The notes: generated by a model not told the origin, from the letters alone. A stretch of DNA of 64,000 nucleotides from Brevibacillus humidisoli (GCF_020923435.1 NZ_CP087263.1:806001-870000), one strand, 5' to 3'; positions 35,119 to 44,385 are shown, counted from the first letter of the stretch. Program-made: numbers and translations.

Positions 35119-36108
35119 ATGTTCGACACCGTAAAGATAAGTACACCGTTCTTTCTAACAGAACATGAGGAGAAGCGTATAAAATGGACGAGAATCAATT
35201 CAACGAGACAGAAGAAGTCCGGAAGAGGAACTACATATTTTAGGACGCTCGAAGGTAAGAAAGAGGGCGACCCGTATATTCTGTATGTAAGCAATGAGAA
35301 GACCGGACAGTCATGGTTAAAAGTCGAAGTATCGATTCCGAAGCTTTTGCGTGGGAGCAACGTATACGAAATATCGGAATCAGATTTGAGGAACTTCTTC
35401 ATCTTTTTGCGGAAAATCCTGTCTGTGAAATTAAAACTGCCAGTAAGTCGAATTCCCCATGTTGAACAATGGGAAGTCACCAAGTTACATGTATGTAAGA
35501 ACTTTAACGTCGGCAACCATGTACAGCATTACCTCAAAGCGTTATCTTGCATGCATCGTCCCAGATATCAGACAAAATCAATCAATGCAAAGGGAAGTAT
35601 GGAAATAGAAACTGTTTATTGGGAAGCGGGCCGCCGCCGCCAAAAAGCATACGACAAGGAAGCGGAAATTCGAAAAAATATTAAGTGTAAAAAGAAACAC
35701 TTACGCAGAGCCAACGGGATTCTGAGGTACGAGTTAGAATTAAACAGAGCGGAAATACGTCAACAAAGCAACTTTCGAAAAGCTAAGGATATCCTTAACG
35801 CAAACTTTGCGAGGGAGGTGCTGCAAAGGAGGCTAGGAGAGTTGGGAGTAAATCGTCCAATACAAGCTTCCTCAATTTATAGTTTTATTGAGAGAATACA
35901 TCGAAGTAAACTTAGCAACAAACAACAAACTTCGTTAATCGCATTCATCTCGGAATTGTATCTATTTGGAGAAAAAGCATGTAAAAAAAGATACCCACAT
36001 TCTTCATTTCACAGGAATTATCGGAAGTTAAAGGAGATTCTAAACATGGAGAAGATAGTATTTACAGAAATAAATCTCCCTCCGCTTGAAGTGAAGTGCA
36101 CCCCTTAA
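35119..36108 (+). pseudogene. rep: Gene II/X-type rolling-circle replication protein, 3' end cut by IS3
   Basis: The frame gives 329 residues, of which the last three plus the stop come from the IS3 end at 36097. The start MFDTVKIS, a middle part with a probable strand VTKLHVCKNFNVG and the GSMEIETVYWEAGRRRQKAYDKEAEIRK block match the phage/plasmid replication protein (gene II/X, Phage_CRI) family, in which the Tyr and Lys residues of the last block are near the nicking site. Such proteins start rolling-circle replication in filamentous phages and some plasmids. Codon use is AT-rich, unlike the flanking chromosome. How much of the C-terminus is lost cannot be told. Confidence 0.65.
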
Positions 36109-36161
36109 AGTAGACATTGGAAAAACCCCTAGGGAAAACCGATGTTACTTTAGGGGGTGTA
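36097..36161 (+). promoter_or_regulatory. Palindromic leader of the IS3 copy masking the orfA ribosome site
   Basis: The left end (36097-36120) is followed 18 bases later by an almost exact inverted copy (36139-36161). The right arm contains AGGGGG, the ribosome site of orfA. RNA started outside the element would fold and hide the site, a known way for IS elements to limit transposase from outside reading. Confidence 0.6.
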
Positions 36162-36167
36162 TTCTTT

Positions 36168-36497
36168 ATGGCATTCAAAGGGCAAAAGTTCAAGCATTAT
36201 CCAGAATCACTCAAGATGGAAGCAGTCCGTCTACATGTGGAAGAAGGCTGGAGCTACAGAAAGATTGCGGATCATATGGAAGTTCAGGACAAGGATCGTG
36301 TTAAGGTTTGGATGAGAAAGTATCGTGAGGATGGGCAGGCTGCATTCGAGAATAGACGAGGCAATCCACACAAGGTGGAAACGGAGCAAGAGCGAGAAAT
36401 TAGACGTTTGCAATTAGAGGTAGATGTCCTAAAAAAGTGGTTACAAATCTTGAATCGGGAGGGTTGCAAAACCGACACCTCGTTGTCGATGAACTGA
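36168..36497 (+). CDS. IS3 family transposase OrfA
   Basis: 109 residues with a helix-turn-helix (KMEAVRLHVEEGWSYRKIADHMEV) and a C-terminal leucine zipper (EQEREIRRLQLEVDVLKKWLQIL). It ends beyond the slippery site A_AAA_AAG at 36431-36437, where a -1 shift would join it to OrfB to give the full transposase. Normal length for the family. Confidence 0.9.
   Translation: MAFKGQKFKHYPESLKMEAVRLHVEEGWSYRKIADHMEVQDKDRVKVWMRKYREDGQAAFENRRGNPHKVETEQEREIRRLQLEVDVLKKWLQILNREGCKTDTSLSMN
36431..36437 (+). other. Programmed -1 frameshift site A_AAA_AAG
   Basis: The heptamer is in the right phase in orfA (CTA AAA AAG) and leads into the orfB frame, as in other IS3 members. Confidence 0.8.
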
Positions 36498-36876
36498 AGG
36501 ATAAGCAGAGCGTTAAGGAACTTTGTGCTTATTTAAGAATAAGCAGAAGCGGTTATTATGCCTATCTGAAGCGTAAAACGAAGAATCCAGACGGAGAACT
36601 GAAACGCAGGATCATGGCGATCTACGAGCAACGGAATAAGACTGTAGGCTACCGGCGTATTCAAGACGAGTTATGCCGTCAGTATCAAATGATCGTCAAT
36701 CATAAGAAGGTTCTGCGTCTTATGCAAGAGCTAGGCATAAAAGCAATTATTCGTCGTAAGTATGTCCATCGTACAACTCGTGAAGCAGCGTTATCGGACG
36801 GAAGGATTGCTGAGAATTTGCTGCAACGGGATTTTACGGCAAGTGCTCCTAATTGTAAGTGGGTGTCAACTGCAAA
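36437..36876 (+). pseudogene. IS3 family transposase OrfB, truncated
   Basis: About 146 residues of OrfB: the HTH-21 region (SVKELCAYLRISRSGYYAYLKRK) and the QRDFTASAPNCKW segment just before the first catalytic Asp. The rve/DDE domain is lost because the IS21 element begins here, so the copy cannot move by itself. Confidence 0.88.
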
Positions 36877-36977
36877 TGAAAATTCCCCATTATCTGCACT
36901 TGAATTTTCCCCATATTAGGCAATAGGTTTGTTTGAATAATGCCCCCCGAGGGGGGCTGGCGGCGGGAAAATTCCGT

Positions 36978-37757
36978 TCATTCGGTTTTATCTTCAATTG
37001 TCTCTGGTCGAAAGAAACCAGCTTTTTTCTTCTCCTTTATGCGATAACTTTCTCCTTTAATGTTGATGGTGTGGGAGTGATGCAATAATCGATCAAGGAT
37101 GGCGGTGGCAAGTACCGTATCTCCAAATATCTCTCCCCACGAACCATAAGACTTGTTCGAGGTAAGAATAATCGAACCAGATTCATAACGCTCCGAAACG
37201 ATTTGAAAGAAAAAATGAGCTGCCGTTTCATCCATCTTGCGATAGCCGATTTCATCAATGATCAGTACATTCGGCTTAATAAAAGCCCGCATTTTTTGTT
37301 TGATACTATTGTTTTGATGGGCAATCTGAAGTGTCTGAACCAAATCGTGAGCAGTTGTAAAGTAAACTGTCAAACCTTGCTTAATGGCTTCCAGAGCCAA
37401 TGCAACAGACAAGTGGGTCTTTCCGACTCCTGGCGGACCCAGCAAAATGAGATTCTCCTGTTGGTGCACAAACCGGAGGGTTGCCAAATCACGAATCCGT
37501 CTTTCATCTACGGAAGGCTGGAAACTGAAATCGAATTGCTCTAATGTTTTATGGTAGGGTAAATGAGCCAATCGTGTCTTCATTCGAATAAATCGATCCC
37601 TCTTGGCCTTGATTTCCTCTTGCAAAAGCTTGTCCAAGAACTCCAAATACGATATATTCTGAGCAGCAGCTTCTTCTGCGTGGTGGTGAATAATTTCCGG
37701 GATTCGTACCCATCCCATTTGCGAAAAGGCTTCTTCTAAACGGGACTGGAGCATCAT
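36978..37757 (-). CDS. istB: IS21 helper ATPase IstB (element B)
   Basis: 259 residues, AAA+ ATPase of the DnaC/IstB type: Walker A LLGPPGVGKTHLS and Walker B VLIIDEIGY, then the sensor region ILTSNKSYGSWGEIFGD. It helps the transposase choose and bind target DNA. It overlaps istA by four bases (ATGA). Intact. Confidence 0.92.
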   Translation of the reverse strand: MMLQSRLEEAFSQMGWVRIPEIIHHHAEEAAAQNISYLEFLDKLLQEEIKAKRDRFIRMKTRLAHLPYHKTLEQFDFSFQPSVDERRIRDLATLRFVHQQENLILLGPPGVGKTHLSVALALEAIKQGLTVYFTTAHDLVQTLQIAHQNNSIKQKMRAFIKPNVLIIDEIGYRKMDETAAHFFFQIVSERYESGSIILTSNKSYGSWGEIFGDTVLATAILDRLLHHSHTINIKGESYRIKEKKKAGFFRPETIEDKTE

Positions 37758-38944
37758 TGTACGATCACCTCCTCGTCAGCAAACTGCTCGTAGACTGATA
37801 AATCACGTTCCACCACTTCAGGGCTTGGATTTGAAACCAGACGCGGCATAGGTTGGGGAGCCTTCACGCGACTTTGGGTTTGAATCCCCTCGAAGTGTTT
37901 TTTATTGGTTACGACTTGTTTGGAACGAACTGCTTTTTGATGTTCAGCGATAATCGTGTTGCCCTGATAGATCCGGATATGACCATTCTGGAGATCTTGT
38001 ACCTGTACCGTATGACCAATATAGGTATAGGGTACAGAATACCTGCTTCCTCCGTAAGAAACGAGCAAATCGTTGGATACTCTTCGAGTATGCCGTTCTA
38101 CTTCTTCGAACGGAACCGGGTTAAGCGGCTTCAACTGTTCATGTTTCCATCGATCTACCGGCTTTTCATGTGTGGTGCCGTGAATCCGTACATTGGCTAC
38201 CGTATCCAACCAATGGCGTACTTGTTGATTCAAGTCACTCAGGCTGGTAAACGACTGTACGCGAGGCCAAAAATTCTTTCGCACATAGCCAACACCATTT
38301 TCTACTTTCCCTTTTGTTCGTGCACGGTAGGGGGCACAACGCCGGAGGGTAAAGCCGTGATGACTTGCAAACTGAGAAAAACGTTCATTCCACAATACAT
38401 GGCCTTGGTCGTCGTAACCTGCAATGACGGTTTTCATATTGTCGTACAAGCATGTATCCGGTCTGCCTCCAAAGTATTGCATGGCACGTAAGTGACAGCC
38501 GATGAGGGTATCCAGCCGTTCGTTCTCCGTAAATTCCACATACAACATTCTCGAGTATCCCAAAACCATGACAAAGGCGTATAGTCGTTTATATCCACCA
38601 TTCCATTCCACTTTGAAATGTCCCCAGTCTACTTGCGCTTGCTTACCAGGTGTGGTTTCATAACGGATCGTTGCCTTGGAGGTAACGACGGGGCGCAATG
38701 GTTCCATGAAGGAACGAAGGAGTCTAATTTGTCCTGAGTATCCCTGGGCTCTAATTTCATCAAACAAGACAACAGCATTTAAGCAGCCTTCTTCCATTCT
38801 CGCTTTGATATAGGGTTTAAATGGATCGAGGATGCTTGCTTTTTTGACGGTTCGCTGGTATTTCGAAGGTTCATCTCTCTTCAGCCACTTACGGATTGTT
38901 TTTCGATCCCTCCCTAATTCGTTCGCAATTTGCGTGGTACTCAT
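37754..38944 (-). CDS. istA: IS21 transposase IstA (element B)
   Basis: 396 residues. Helix-turn-helix at the start (STTQIANELGRDRKTIRKWL), then a DDE integrase domain with QVDWGHFKVEWNGG, YDNMKTVIAGYD and the Glu in KGKVENGVGYVRKNF. The ATG at 38944 starts within the helix-turn-helix with its ribosome site (AGAGGA) immediately adjacent, and the open frame carries on upstream for about 20 codons without a start, so the first residues of the usual IstA may be missing. Confidence 0.88.
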   Translation of the reverse strand: MSTTQIANELGRDRKTIRKWLKRDEPSKYQRTVKKASILDPFKPYIKARMEEGCLNAVVLFDEIRAQGYSGQIRLLRSFMEPLRPVVTSKATIRYETTPGKQAQVDWGHFKVEWNGGYKRLYAFVMVLGYSRMLYVEFTENERLDTLIGCHLRAMQYFGGRPDTCLYDNMKTVIAGYDDQGHVLWNERFSQFASHHGFTLRRCAPYRARTKGKVENGVGYVRKNFWPRVQSFTSLSDLNQQVRHWLDTVANVRIHGTTHEKPVDRWKHEQLKPLNPVPFEEVERHTRRVSNDLLVSYGGSRYSVPYTYIGHTVQVQDLQNGHIRIYQGNTIIAEHQKAVRSKQVVTNKKHFEGIQTQSRVKAPQPMPRLVSNPSPEVVERDLSVYEQFADEEVIVQ

Positions 38945-39001
38945 TCCTCTGTAACCGTCAAGCCCTTTTGAACAATTATTGCTAAGTAATATTGAACAGT
39001 T

Positions 39002-39754
39002 TTAGCTTGCGAAAATAGTCTGCCGGTACTTCAGACGATAGCTGTCGCCACTTAATTGGATGACCTCGCTCTTATGCAAGATCCGATCCAGGATCGCAGT
39101 GGTGATCGCCTGATCTCCCAACAGTTCACCCCAATCCTCCGGCCCTTTGTTTGAGGTGAGGATGATTGAAGTTTGACCGTACAGCTTATTCACAAACTGA
39201 AAAAACAGATTTGCTTCATTCCGGTCCATGGCCATGAACATCAAGTCATCCAATATGACCAGATCAGAGTTATGAATACGCCGGAGCTTATACTGGGACG
39301 ATCGGGAAATCTCTTGTGTCTTCAGTAAGTGAATTAAGCCATCCATCGGCACGAAGCTCACTTTGCAGCCGTTATGTAATGCCTCTACGCCCAATCCGAT
39401 GGCGATGTGCGTTTTCCCTACCCCGGGAGGCCCGAGCAGGATGAGATTGTAATTCTGCTCAAGCCATAGAAGTTCCCGTAGTTGCTGAAATTGGCGTTTG
39501 CTTATGGATGGTTGTTCTTCTAAACGAAACTCATCCAGCGTCTTCACTTCAGGGAAGGACGCCCATTTATAACGTCTGGCGAGTTGCTTTTCTTCTCGTC
39601 GGACTAATTCATAACGGAGCAGCCGTTGCAAAAACTCACTGCATGTCCATTGGTGTTCTTCAGCCTCCATTAAGCTTTCATCAATGATCTGGGCCGCTTC
39701 CGTGAGGTTGAGTGTTTTTAAGCTTTGTTTCAGGTGTGTTATGGTCTCGTTCAT
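39002..39754 (-). CDS. istB: IS21 helper ATPase IstB (element A)
   Basis: 250 residues, IstB-type ATPase with Walker A LLGPPGVGKTHIA, Walker B LVILDDLMFM and the ILTSNKGPEDWGELLGD region. It follows istA by two bases and is probably coupled. Its stop codon lies four bases from the end of element B, so the last residues could have been changed by that insertion. Confidence 0.9.
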   Translation of the reverse strand: MNETITHLKQSLKTLNLTEAAQIIDESLMEAEEHQWTCSEFLQRLLRYELVRREEKQLARRYKWASFPEVKTLDEFRLEEQPSISKRQFQQLRELLWLEQNYNLILLGPPGVGKTHIAIGLGVEALHNGCKVSFVPMDGLIHLLKTQEISRSSQYKLRRIHNSDLVILDDLMFMAMDRNEANLFFQFVNKLYGQTSIILTSNKGPEDWGELLGDQAITTAILDRILHKSEVIQLSGDSYRLKYRQTIFAS

Positions 39755-39756
39755 GT

Positions 39757-41310
39757 TTAGCCTCCTCTCAAAATGCGCCGGTAGATCTCCACATCACGAA
39801 TTTGAGGCTTGGCTTTCCATTTGGCCGGATCCACTCCGCTCAGCTGTGTAACATGGCTTCGATCCGATGACGTTTTTTCGCAAGAATTTGAGAAGTGGTT
39901 CACGGCATCAGCAAAATCCACGGCTCTGTATAATCGGTTGGCCACACAGTAACGGAGAGCCTGATCCACGGCTTCTTGAAATGCCTGATCCAGCGTTTTT
40001 TGAATGAGTTGGAGCTGATCACGGGTATACCGCGGATGCAGCCGGCGAATCTCTTCCAGATAAGATGAAGCCAGATCAGGATCAGGAAACTGTCTCCTCA
40101 CACTTTCAAAGTAAGCAGCAATGCCCTTCTGGCGATCTCGCCGGTGATTCGTGTTCTGGATGAGCTGGCCCCGCCTCTGTGAGCGTTCATGTTCAGCGAT
40201 GATTTCACCGGTATCCACATCGTGGATTTGAAGCGTGGACTCATTGACCCGGATCCCAACTTCTTTCGAGGTGCCATCATACGTCCCGAGGGGAACGGAA
40301 TACCGACTCCCTTCATACCAAATGGTGTTGTCCTTCCGCACAGTCCTTGTTATACTCGTACTAGGAGTTTGCATTTTTTCTGGGACCGGGCGAAGATGTT
40401 GCTTCTCAAGGGCGAACACTTCGGCTGGTATTTTTTTGGTCGTATGATGGATCAGCGCATTCCCTGTCCGGTCTAACCAAGCCAAGCAGTCCTCATTCAA
40501 CTTATCCACGCTGATGAAGATCCGATGGCGTGCAAAATTTCGTTTGACGTATTTCACGACATTTTCGATGCGACCTTTGCTCTCGGGGTCTTGTTTTCGG
40601 CACATGTGGACATGAAAGCCTCGATGACGCACATAGACCGCAAATTCGTGGGTCAGGATTAGATTCCCGTAATTTTCACTGACGAGCAGCAGATGATCCT
40701 GATCATAAACGATTTCTTTCGTCATTCCGCCATAATATGCAAAAGCTAATTCATGAGCATCGATCACATCCTTCGTTACAAATGGCCGATCTTGCCAATG
40801 AACGAATTTCTGCCTGGAATGGGAGAGAACGAACGTCATGAACCAGCACTTGACTAGATTCCCTTGAAGGTTCTTCATTTTCATCTCCCCAAAGTCCACC
40901 TGCATTTGTTCACCCATTGGAGGATCGGGAATGGCTTCATACTGCCTTTGCTGTACCCTCTTTGGGATCCCGTACATCTTCCGCATCATCCGGACATAGC
41001 TTCTCACGGTACTTTCCCCAACTTCAATGTCTGGATGGTGCTCTTTTAGCCAATCCCATATTTGAGCGGCAGAGAGGTCGGGGTACTCCCTCAACCACTG
41101 AATGATTCGCTGCTCATAGGGGTCTAATTTCTTTTTCCTTGTCTCCATGCCTTCCATGAATTGTTTGAATTCATCTGGATTCATGCTCAAGTATTTATAC
41201 ACCGTGTTCCTCGAGACATTTAGTTTTCTAGCAATTTGTGAGATCTTCAATCCCTTCGCTTTCATCTGATGAATGGAAAAAAACATATGCCACCTTTCTA
41301 AGCGTTTCAT
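39757..41310 (-). CDS. istA: IS21 transposase IstA (element A)
   Basis: 517 residues: helix-turn-helix (KISQIARKLNVSRNTVYKYL), a second DNA-binding region, then the DDE domain (MQVDFGEMKMK, IVYDQDHLLLVSE, KGRIENVVKYVKRNF) and a C-terminal beta-barrel (GSRYSVPLGTYDGTSKEVGI). It is a longer type than the IstA of element B and only distantly related to it. ATG at 41310 follows GGTGAGGAAGAG; a GTG at 41322 is in frame upstream. Confidence 0.9.
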   Translation of the reverse strand: MKRLERWHMFFSIHQMKAKGLKISQIARKLNVSRNTVYKYLSMNPDEFKQFMEGMETRKKKLDPYEQRIIQWLREYPDLSAAQIWDWLKEHHPDIEVGESTVRSYVRMMRKMYGIPKRVQQRQYEAIPDPPMGEQMQVDFGEMKMKNLQGNLVKCWFMTFVLSHSRQKFVHWQDRPFVTKDVIDAHELAFAYYGGMTKEIVYDQDHLLLVSENYGNLILTHEFAVYVRHRGFHVHMCRKQDPESKGRIENVVKYVKRNFARHRIFISVDKLNEDCLAWLDRTGNALIHHTTKKIPAEVFALEKQHLRPVPEKMQTPSTSITRTVRKDNTIWYEGSRYSVPLGTYDGTSKEVGIRVNESTLQIHDVDTGEIIAEHERSQRRGQLIQNTNHRRDRQKGIAAYFESVRRQFPDPDLASSYLEEIRRLHPRYTRDQLQLIQKTLDQAFQEAVDQALRYCVANRLYRAVDFADAVNHFSNSCEKTSSDRSHVTQLSGVDPAKWKAKPQIRDVEIYRRILRGG

Positions 41311-41524
41311 ACTCTTCCTCACCCATGATGATTATTCTAAGATGAATGATAGTTAGGGGAGGAAGGAGCGTAAAGTGTTCATTATTATCTAGCGATTTCT
41401 GTTGTCTATATTCTAGCGGTTACATCCTCTTTGTTTCATGTCTTTAATCAAGTAAAACTCCCCATTCTTTAGCATATTTCTCTCCTCCAGGGAGAGATTT
41501 TCTGCCGAAAGTGGGGAATTTTCA

Positions 41525-41764
41525 AGTGCCGTTATTGAGGATTTTAACAGTGCCGTTCACAAAGAATTAGAGAAGCATCTAGCATCTTTGCCAGCCAACA
41601 AGGAGATTGTAGCTTACTGCCGTGGTCCGTATTGTCTCATGTCCGCTAAAGCGGTTGAAATCTTGAGGACCAGAGGCATGAAAGCTTCTCGCTTAGAGGA
41701 GGGCGTGCACGAATGGCAACATTTTGTGAAGCATTCGAAAGGTGGTTTTGACGTTGTCAAGTGA
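41525..41764 (+). pseudogene. Rhodanese domain fragment, 5' end removed by IS21
   Basis: The frame is open from the IS21 end and reads HKELEKHLASLPANKEIVAYC, then the rhodanese loop CRGPYCLMSAKA with the active Cys, and RLEEGVHEWQH. This is the C-terminus of a rhodanese, quite likely an ArsR-rhodanese fusion regulator, which often precedes an MFS gene. The start and any N-terminal domain are gone, so no start codon with a ribosome site remains. Confidence 0.8.
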
Positions 41765-43064
41765 ACACAAAAGCATATTAATAGGATATTTACAACGCTA
41801 CGTTGATTCCCCAGATCTGCAGAAACTCCTATATAAACGAACTTTGCTTATCGTAGTCCTATCACAAATTTTTGGTGGTGCAGGACTTGCCGCAGGAGTG
41901 ACCGTAGGAGCACTTCTTGCTCAGGATATGTTGGGGACGGACAGTTTTACAGGGCTTCCTACCGCATTGTTCACCCTTGGTTCTGCTATGGCCGCACTGC
42001 TTGTTGGGCGACTTTCTCAACGTTACGGACGTCGCTCGGGTCTCGCGATAGGCTTCTTGGCAGGAGGTATAGGTGCCATTGGAGTAGTATGTGCGGCAGT
42101 AAGTCATAGTATAGTACTTCTGTTCGCTTCCCTTCTTATCTACGGTGCAGGTACGTCTACCAACTTACAGGCTCGTTATGCAGGTACAGATTTGGCGAAG
42201 CCTACTCAGCGGGCAACAGCAGTCAGCATTGCAATGGTTTCTACTACACTAGGCGCCGTTGCAGGTCCAATCTTAGTGGATGTAATGGGCAGATTTGCGG
42301 AATCGCTCGGTATCCCTGCCTTAGCAGGTCCTTTCATATTAGCTGCCGCTGCTTACATCCTTGCTGGTTTGGTATTTTTCGTGTTTCTCCGTCCAGACCC
42401 ATTCTTTGTCGCAAAAGCGATCGCCGACACACAGGCAGCTCAGAACAACCAATCAGAAATGAAGCTTCATGCACCGGAAGTGAATAACCGGGGACTGATT
42501 GTCGGGGCTACCGTAATGATTGTAACCCAAATAGCCATGGTCGCCATAATGACAATGACTCCAATACATATGAAGCATCACGGTCATGGTTTGGGTGATG
42601 TAGGGTTAGTAATAGGGATCCATATTGGCGCGATGTACCTCCCATCACTGGTAACAGGTGTTCTTGTTGACAAGGCAGGACGAACGGCAATGTCAATTGC
42701 ATCAGGTGCTACTCTACTTGCTGCAGGCCTTGTCGCAGCATTTGCGCCTGCCGATTCGCTGATCGTACTGATCATCGCCCTCGCGTTGTTAGGACTTGGT
42801 TGGAACCTTGGATTCATCAGCGGCACCGCCCTCATCGTGGACTCGACGAATCCAGCTTCTCGCGCAAAGACGCAAGGAACGATTGATGTCTTGGTTGCTT
42901 TGGCTGGAGCATCGGGTGGAGCGCTTTCCGGCATCATTGTAGCTCATTCCAGCTTCTCAATCCTCTCCCTCTCAGGAGGCTTCCTCTCCCTTTTGCTGAT
43001 ACCTGTTGTTTTATGGTCGCTTAACAGCCGAAAAGAGAGAGCATTAGATCATATGTCAGCGTAG
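41754..43064 (+). CDS. Major facilitator superfamily transporter
   Basis: 436 residues with about twelve membrane segments. The loop between segments 2 and 3 reads LVGRLSQRYGRRSG and segment 4 onward has the usual glycine pattern. The start TTG at 41754 is eight bases behind AAAGGTGG and overlaps the rhodanese stop by eleven bases, so the two were translated together. The substrate is unknown; many paired rhodanese/ArsR genes suggest export of a toxic compound or a sulfur species, an inference only. The promoter may now come from the IS21 end. Confidence 0.87.
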   Translation: MSSEHKSILIGYLQRYVDSPDLQKLLYKRTLLIVVLSQIFGGAGLAAGVTVGALLAQDMLGTDSFTGLPTALFTLGSAMAALLVGRLSQRYGRRSGLAIGFLAGGIGAIGVVCAAVSHSIVLLFASLLIYGAGTSTNLQARYAGTDLAKPTQRATAVSIAMVSTTLGAVAGPILVDVMGRFAESLGIPALAGPFILAAAAYILAGLVFFVFLRPDPFFVAKAIADTQAAQNNQSEMKLHAPEVNNRGLIVGATVMIVTQIAMVAIMTMTPIHMKHHGHGLGDVGLVIGIHIGAMYLPSLVTGVLVDKAGRTAMSIASGATLLAAGLVAAFAPADSLIVLIIALALLGLGWNLGFISGTALIVDSTNPASRAKTQGTIDVLVALAGASGGALSGIIVAHSSFSILSLSGGFLSLLLIPVVLWSLNSRKERALDHMSA

Positions 43065-43176
43065 CAGAACCGAGCAGGGAAGATAAAGCAAATCATGCAA
43101 TCAGTTGGCCAAAAAAGTGAGTCCCGGCTTGCCGTTTCATCCATTTTTTCTGATATCAGGGACCTCGAGGGGAATA

Positions 43177-44385
43177 TCACATGTACGCTATCAGTGTTCC
43201 ACCTAATGCACCGGTAAGCACGACAGCCCAGGGTGGCAGCTTCCAGAAAACCAGCATCCCGAACAAAACAGCAGCAAGGGCAAAGTCTATGGGAGCAAGG
43301 ATGGAACTCGTCCATATCGGATCATATAAAGCTGCAAGCAAGATCCCAACCACTGCGGCATTTACTCCCATCAGTGTTCCTTGAATTTGTGGCTTTCTGC
43401 GAAGTGTATCCCAAAAGGGCAGCGTACCAATCACTAAAAGAAAAGCTGGTAAAAAAATCGCGATCGTAGCGATGAATGCGCCCACCCAACCATTCATGAC
43501 GGCACCTACATAAGCAGCAAAGGTGAACAATGGGCCAGGGACAGCTTGGGTCGCACCATATCCGGCAAGGAAGGATTCTTTGGTTATCCACCCTACGGGG
43601 ACAACCTCCCTTTCAAGTAATGGCAAGACAACGTGTCCTCCGCCAAACACGAGAGAACCGGCTCGGTAAAAGCTGTCAAATACAGCTAACCATTCAAAAG
43701 AGGAGAAACTTCTTAAAAAGGGGAGCAAGAATAATAACCCAAAAAACAGAATTAAACAACTTACAGCGAAAGAACGGCTTACTGGAACACGTATTTCAGG
43801 AAGATCGGGAATGTTTGGATTCTTATAAAGAAAAGTACCTATCATTCCTGCTAGTACAATGATGAGAACCTGACTTGCTGTTGTCGTCCATACCAACGTA
43901 ATGATCGCGGCTACAATCGCGATAGTAGCTCGTTCGCGATCAGGAGTCAGTTTTTGTCCCATCCCCCATACAGCGTGGGCCACAATCGCGACGGCCACAA
44001 TCTTTAACCCATGAATCCAACCGACGTTTCCAACATCAACTCCTTGCAACAACAACGCAAATAGGATAAGTGCAATGACAGATGGCAAGGTAAACCCGAT
44101 CCAAGCCACGATTCCCCCAAGCAATCCTGCTCTCATCACACCGATTCCCATTCCCACCTGACTGCTTGCAGGGCCGGGTAAGAACTGACATAGAGCAACG
44201 AGATCAGCATAACTCTTCTCGTCCAGCCATTTTCTACGACGAATATACTCCTCATGGAAATAGCCCAAATGGGCAATAGGACCTCCAAATGAAGTGAGTC
44301 CAAGTCTTGTCGAAACGATCAATACTTCTAACAGAGAACGAAAGGAAATCTTGCTTTGTTCTTTGGTTAACGATTCTCTATCCAT
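43177..44385 (-). CDS. chrA: Chromate transporter ChrA
   Basis: 402 residues with the internal duplication of long-chain ChrA proteins: the N-half motif TSFGGPIAHLGYFHEEYIRRRKWL and FLPGPASSQVGMGIG, and the C-half GSLVFGGGHVVLPLLEREV with AVPGPLFTFAAYVG. It exports chromate (or takes up sulfate-like anions) through the membrane. ATG at 44385 has AGAAGGGAGAGGG upstream. It is convergent with the MFS gene, and no ChrR-like regulator is seen. Confidence 0.93.
   Translation of the reverse strand: MDRESLTKEQSKISFRSLLEVLIVSTRLGLTSFGGPIAHLGYFHEEYIRRRKWLDEKSYADLVALCQFLPGPASSQVGMGIGVMRAGLLGGIVAWIGFTLPSVIALILFALLLQGVDVGNVGWIHGLKIVAVAIVAHAVWGMGQKLTPDRERATIAIVAAIITLVWTTTASQVLIIVLAGMIGTFLYKNPNIPDLPEIRVPVSRSFAVSCLILFFGLLFLLPFLRSFSSFEWLAVFDSFYRAGSLVFGGGHVVLPLLEREVVPVGWITKESFLAGYGATQAVPGPLFTFAAYVGAVMNGWVGAFIATIAIFLPAFLLVIGTLPFWDTLRRKPQIQGTLMGVNAAVVGILLAALYDPIWTSSILAPIDFALAAVLFGMLVFWKLPPWAVVLTGALGGTLIAYM

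Larger units (their letters stand above)
32461..36096. mobile_element. Remnant of a small integrated element (Int, Xis, regulator, Rep)
   Basis: Four genes form a compact integration and replication module: a tyrosine integrase, an excisionase-like protein and a helix-turn-helix regulator on the minus strand, and a gene II/X-type Rep on the plus strand, divergent from the regulator. It lies next to tRNA-Val, a common attachment site. The left boundary is hidden by the IS1182 copy, the right end is cut by an IS3-family copy at 36097. I could not find a second copy of the tRNA 3' end, so the far attachment site seems lost. Confidence 0.65.
36097..36876 (+). mobile_element. IS3-family (IS150 group-like) element, right part missing
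   Basis: Left end at TGCACCCCTTAAAG (36097). orfA is whole, orfB stops where the IS21 element begins at 36877. The right end is not in the window; after the IS21 element the sequence changes to a different locus, so a deletion has joined them. Confidence 0.85.
36930..38998 (-). mobile_element. IS21-family element B, nested in element A
   Basis: Contains istA (37754-38944) and istB (36978-37757). Probable ends are TGTTTGAATAAT at 36930 and ATTGAACA at 38998, with a second TTGAACAATTATT copy inside. The limits are approximate. It sits right after the istB stop of element A. Confidence 0.6.
36877..41524 (-). mobile_element. IS21-family element A, interrupted by a second IS21 element
   Basis: Ends TGAAAATTCCCCA (36877) and TGGGGAATTTTCA (to 41524) are inverted. 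Inner repeats of the same motif are seen near each end (GAATTTTCCCC at 36903, AAACTCCCC at 41455), as usual for IS21. It encodes the istA gene at 39757-41310 and the istB gene at 39002-39754. The part between istB and the left end is occupied by element B. Flanks left (IS3) and right (rhodanese) differ and show no target repeat. Confidence 0.75.
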
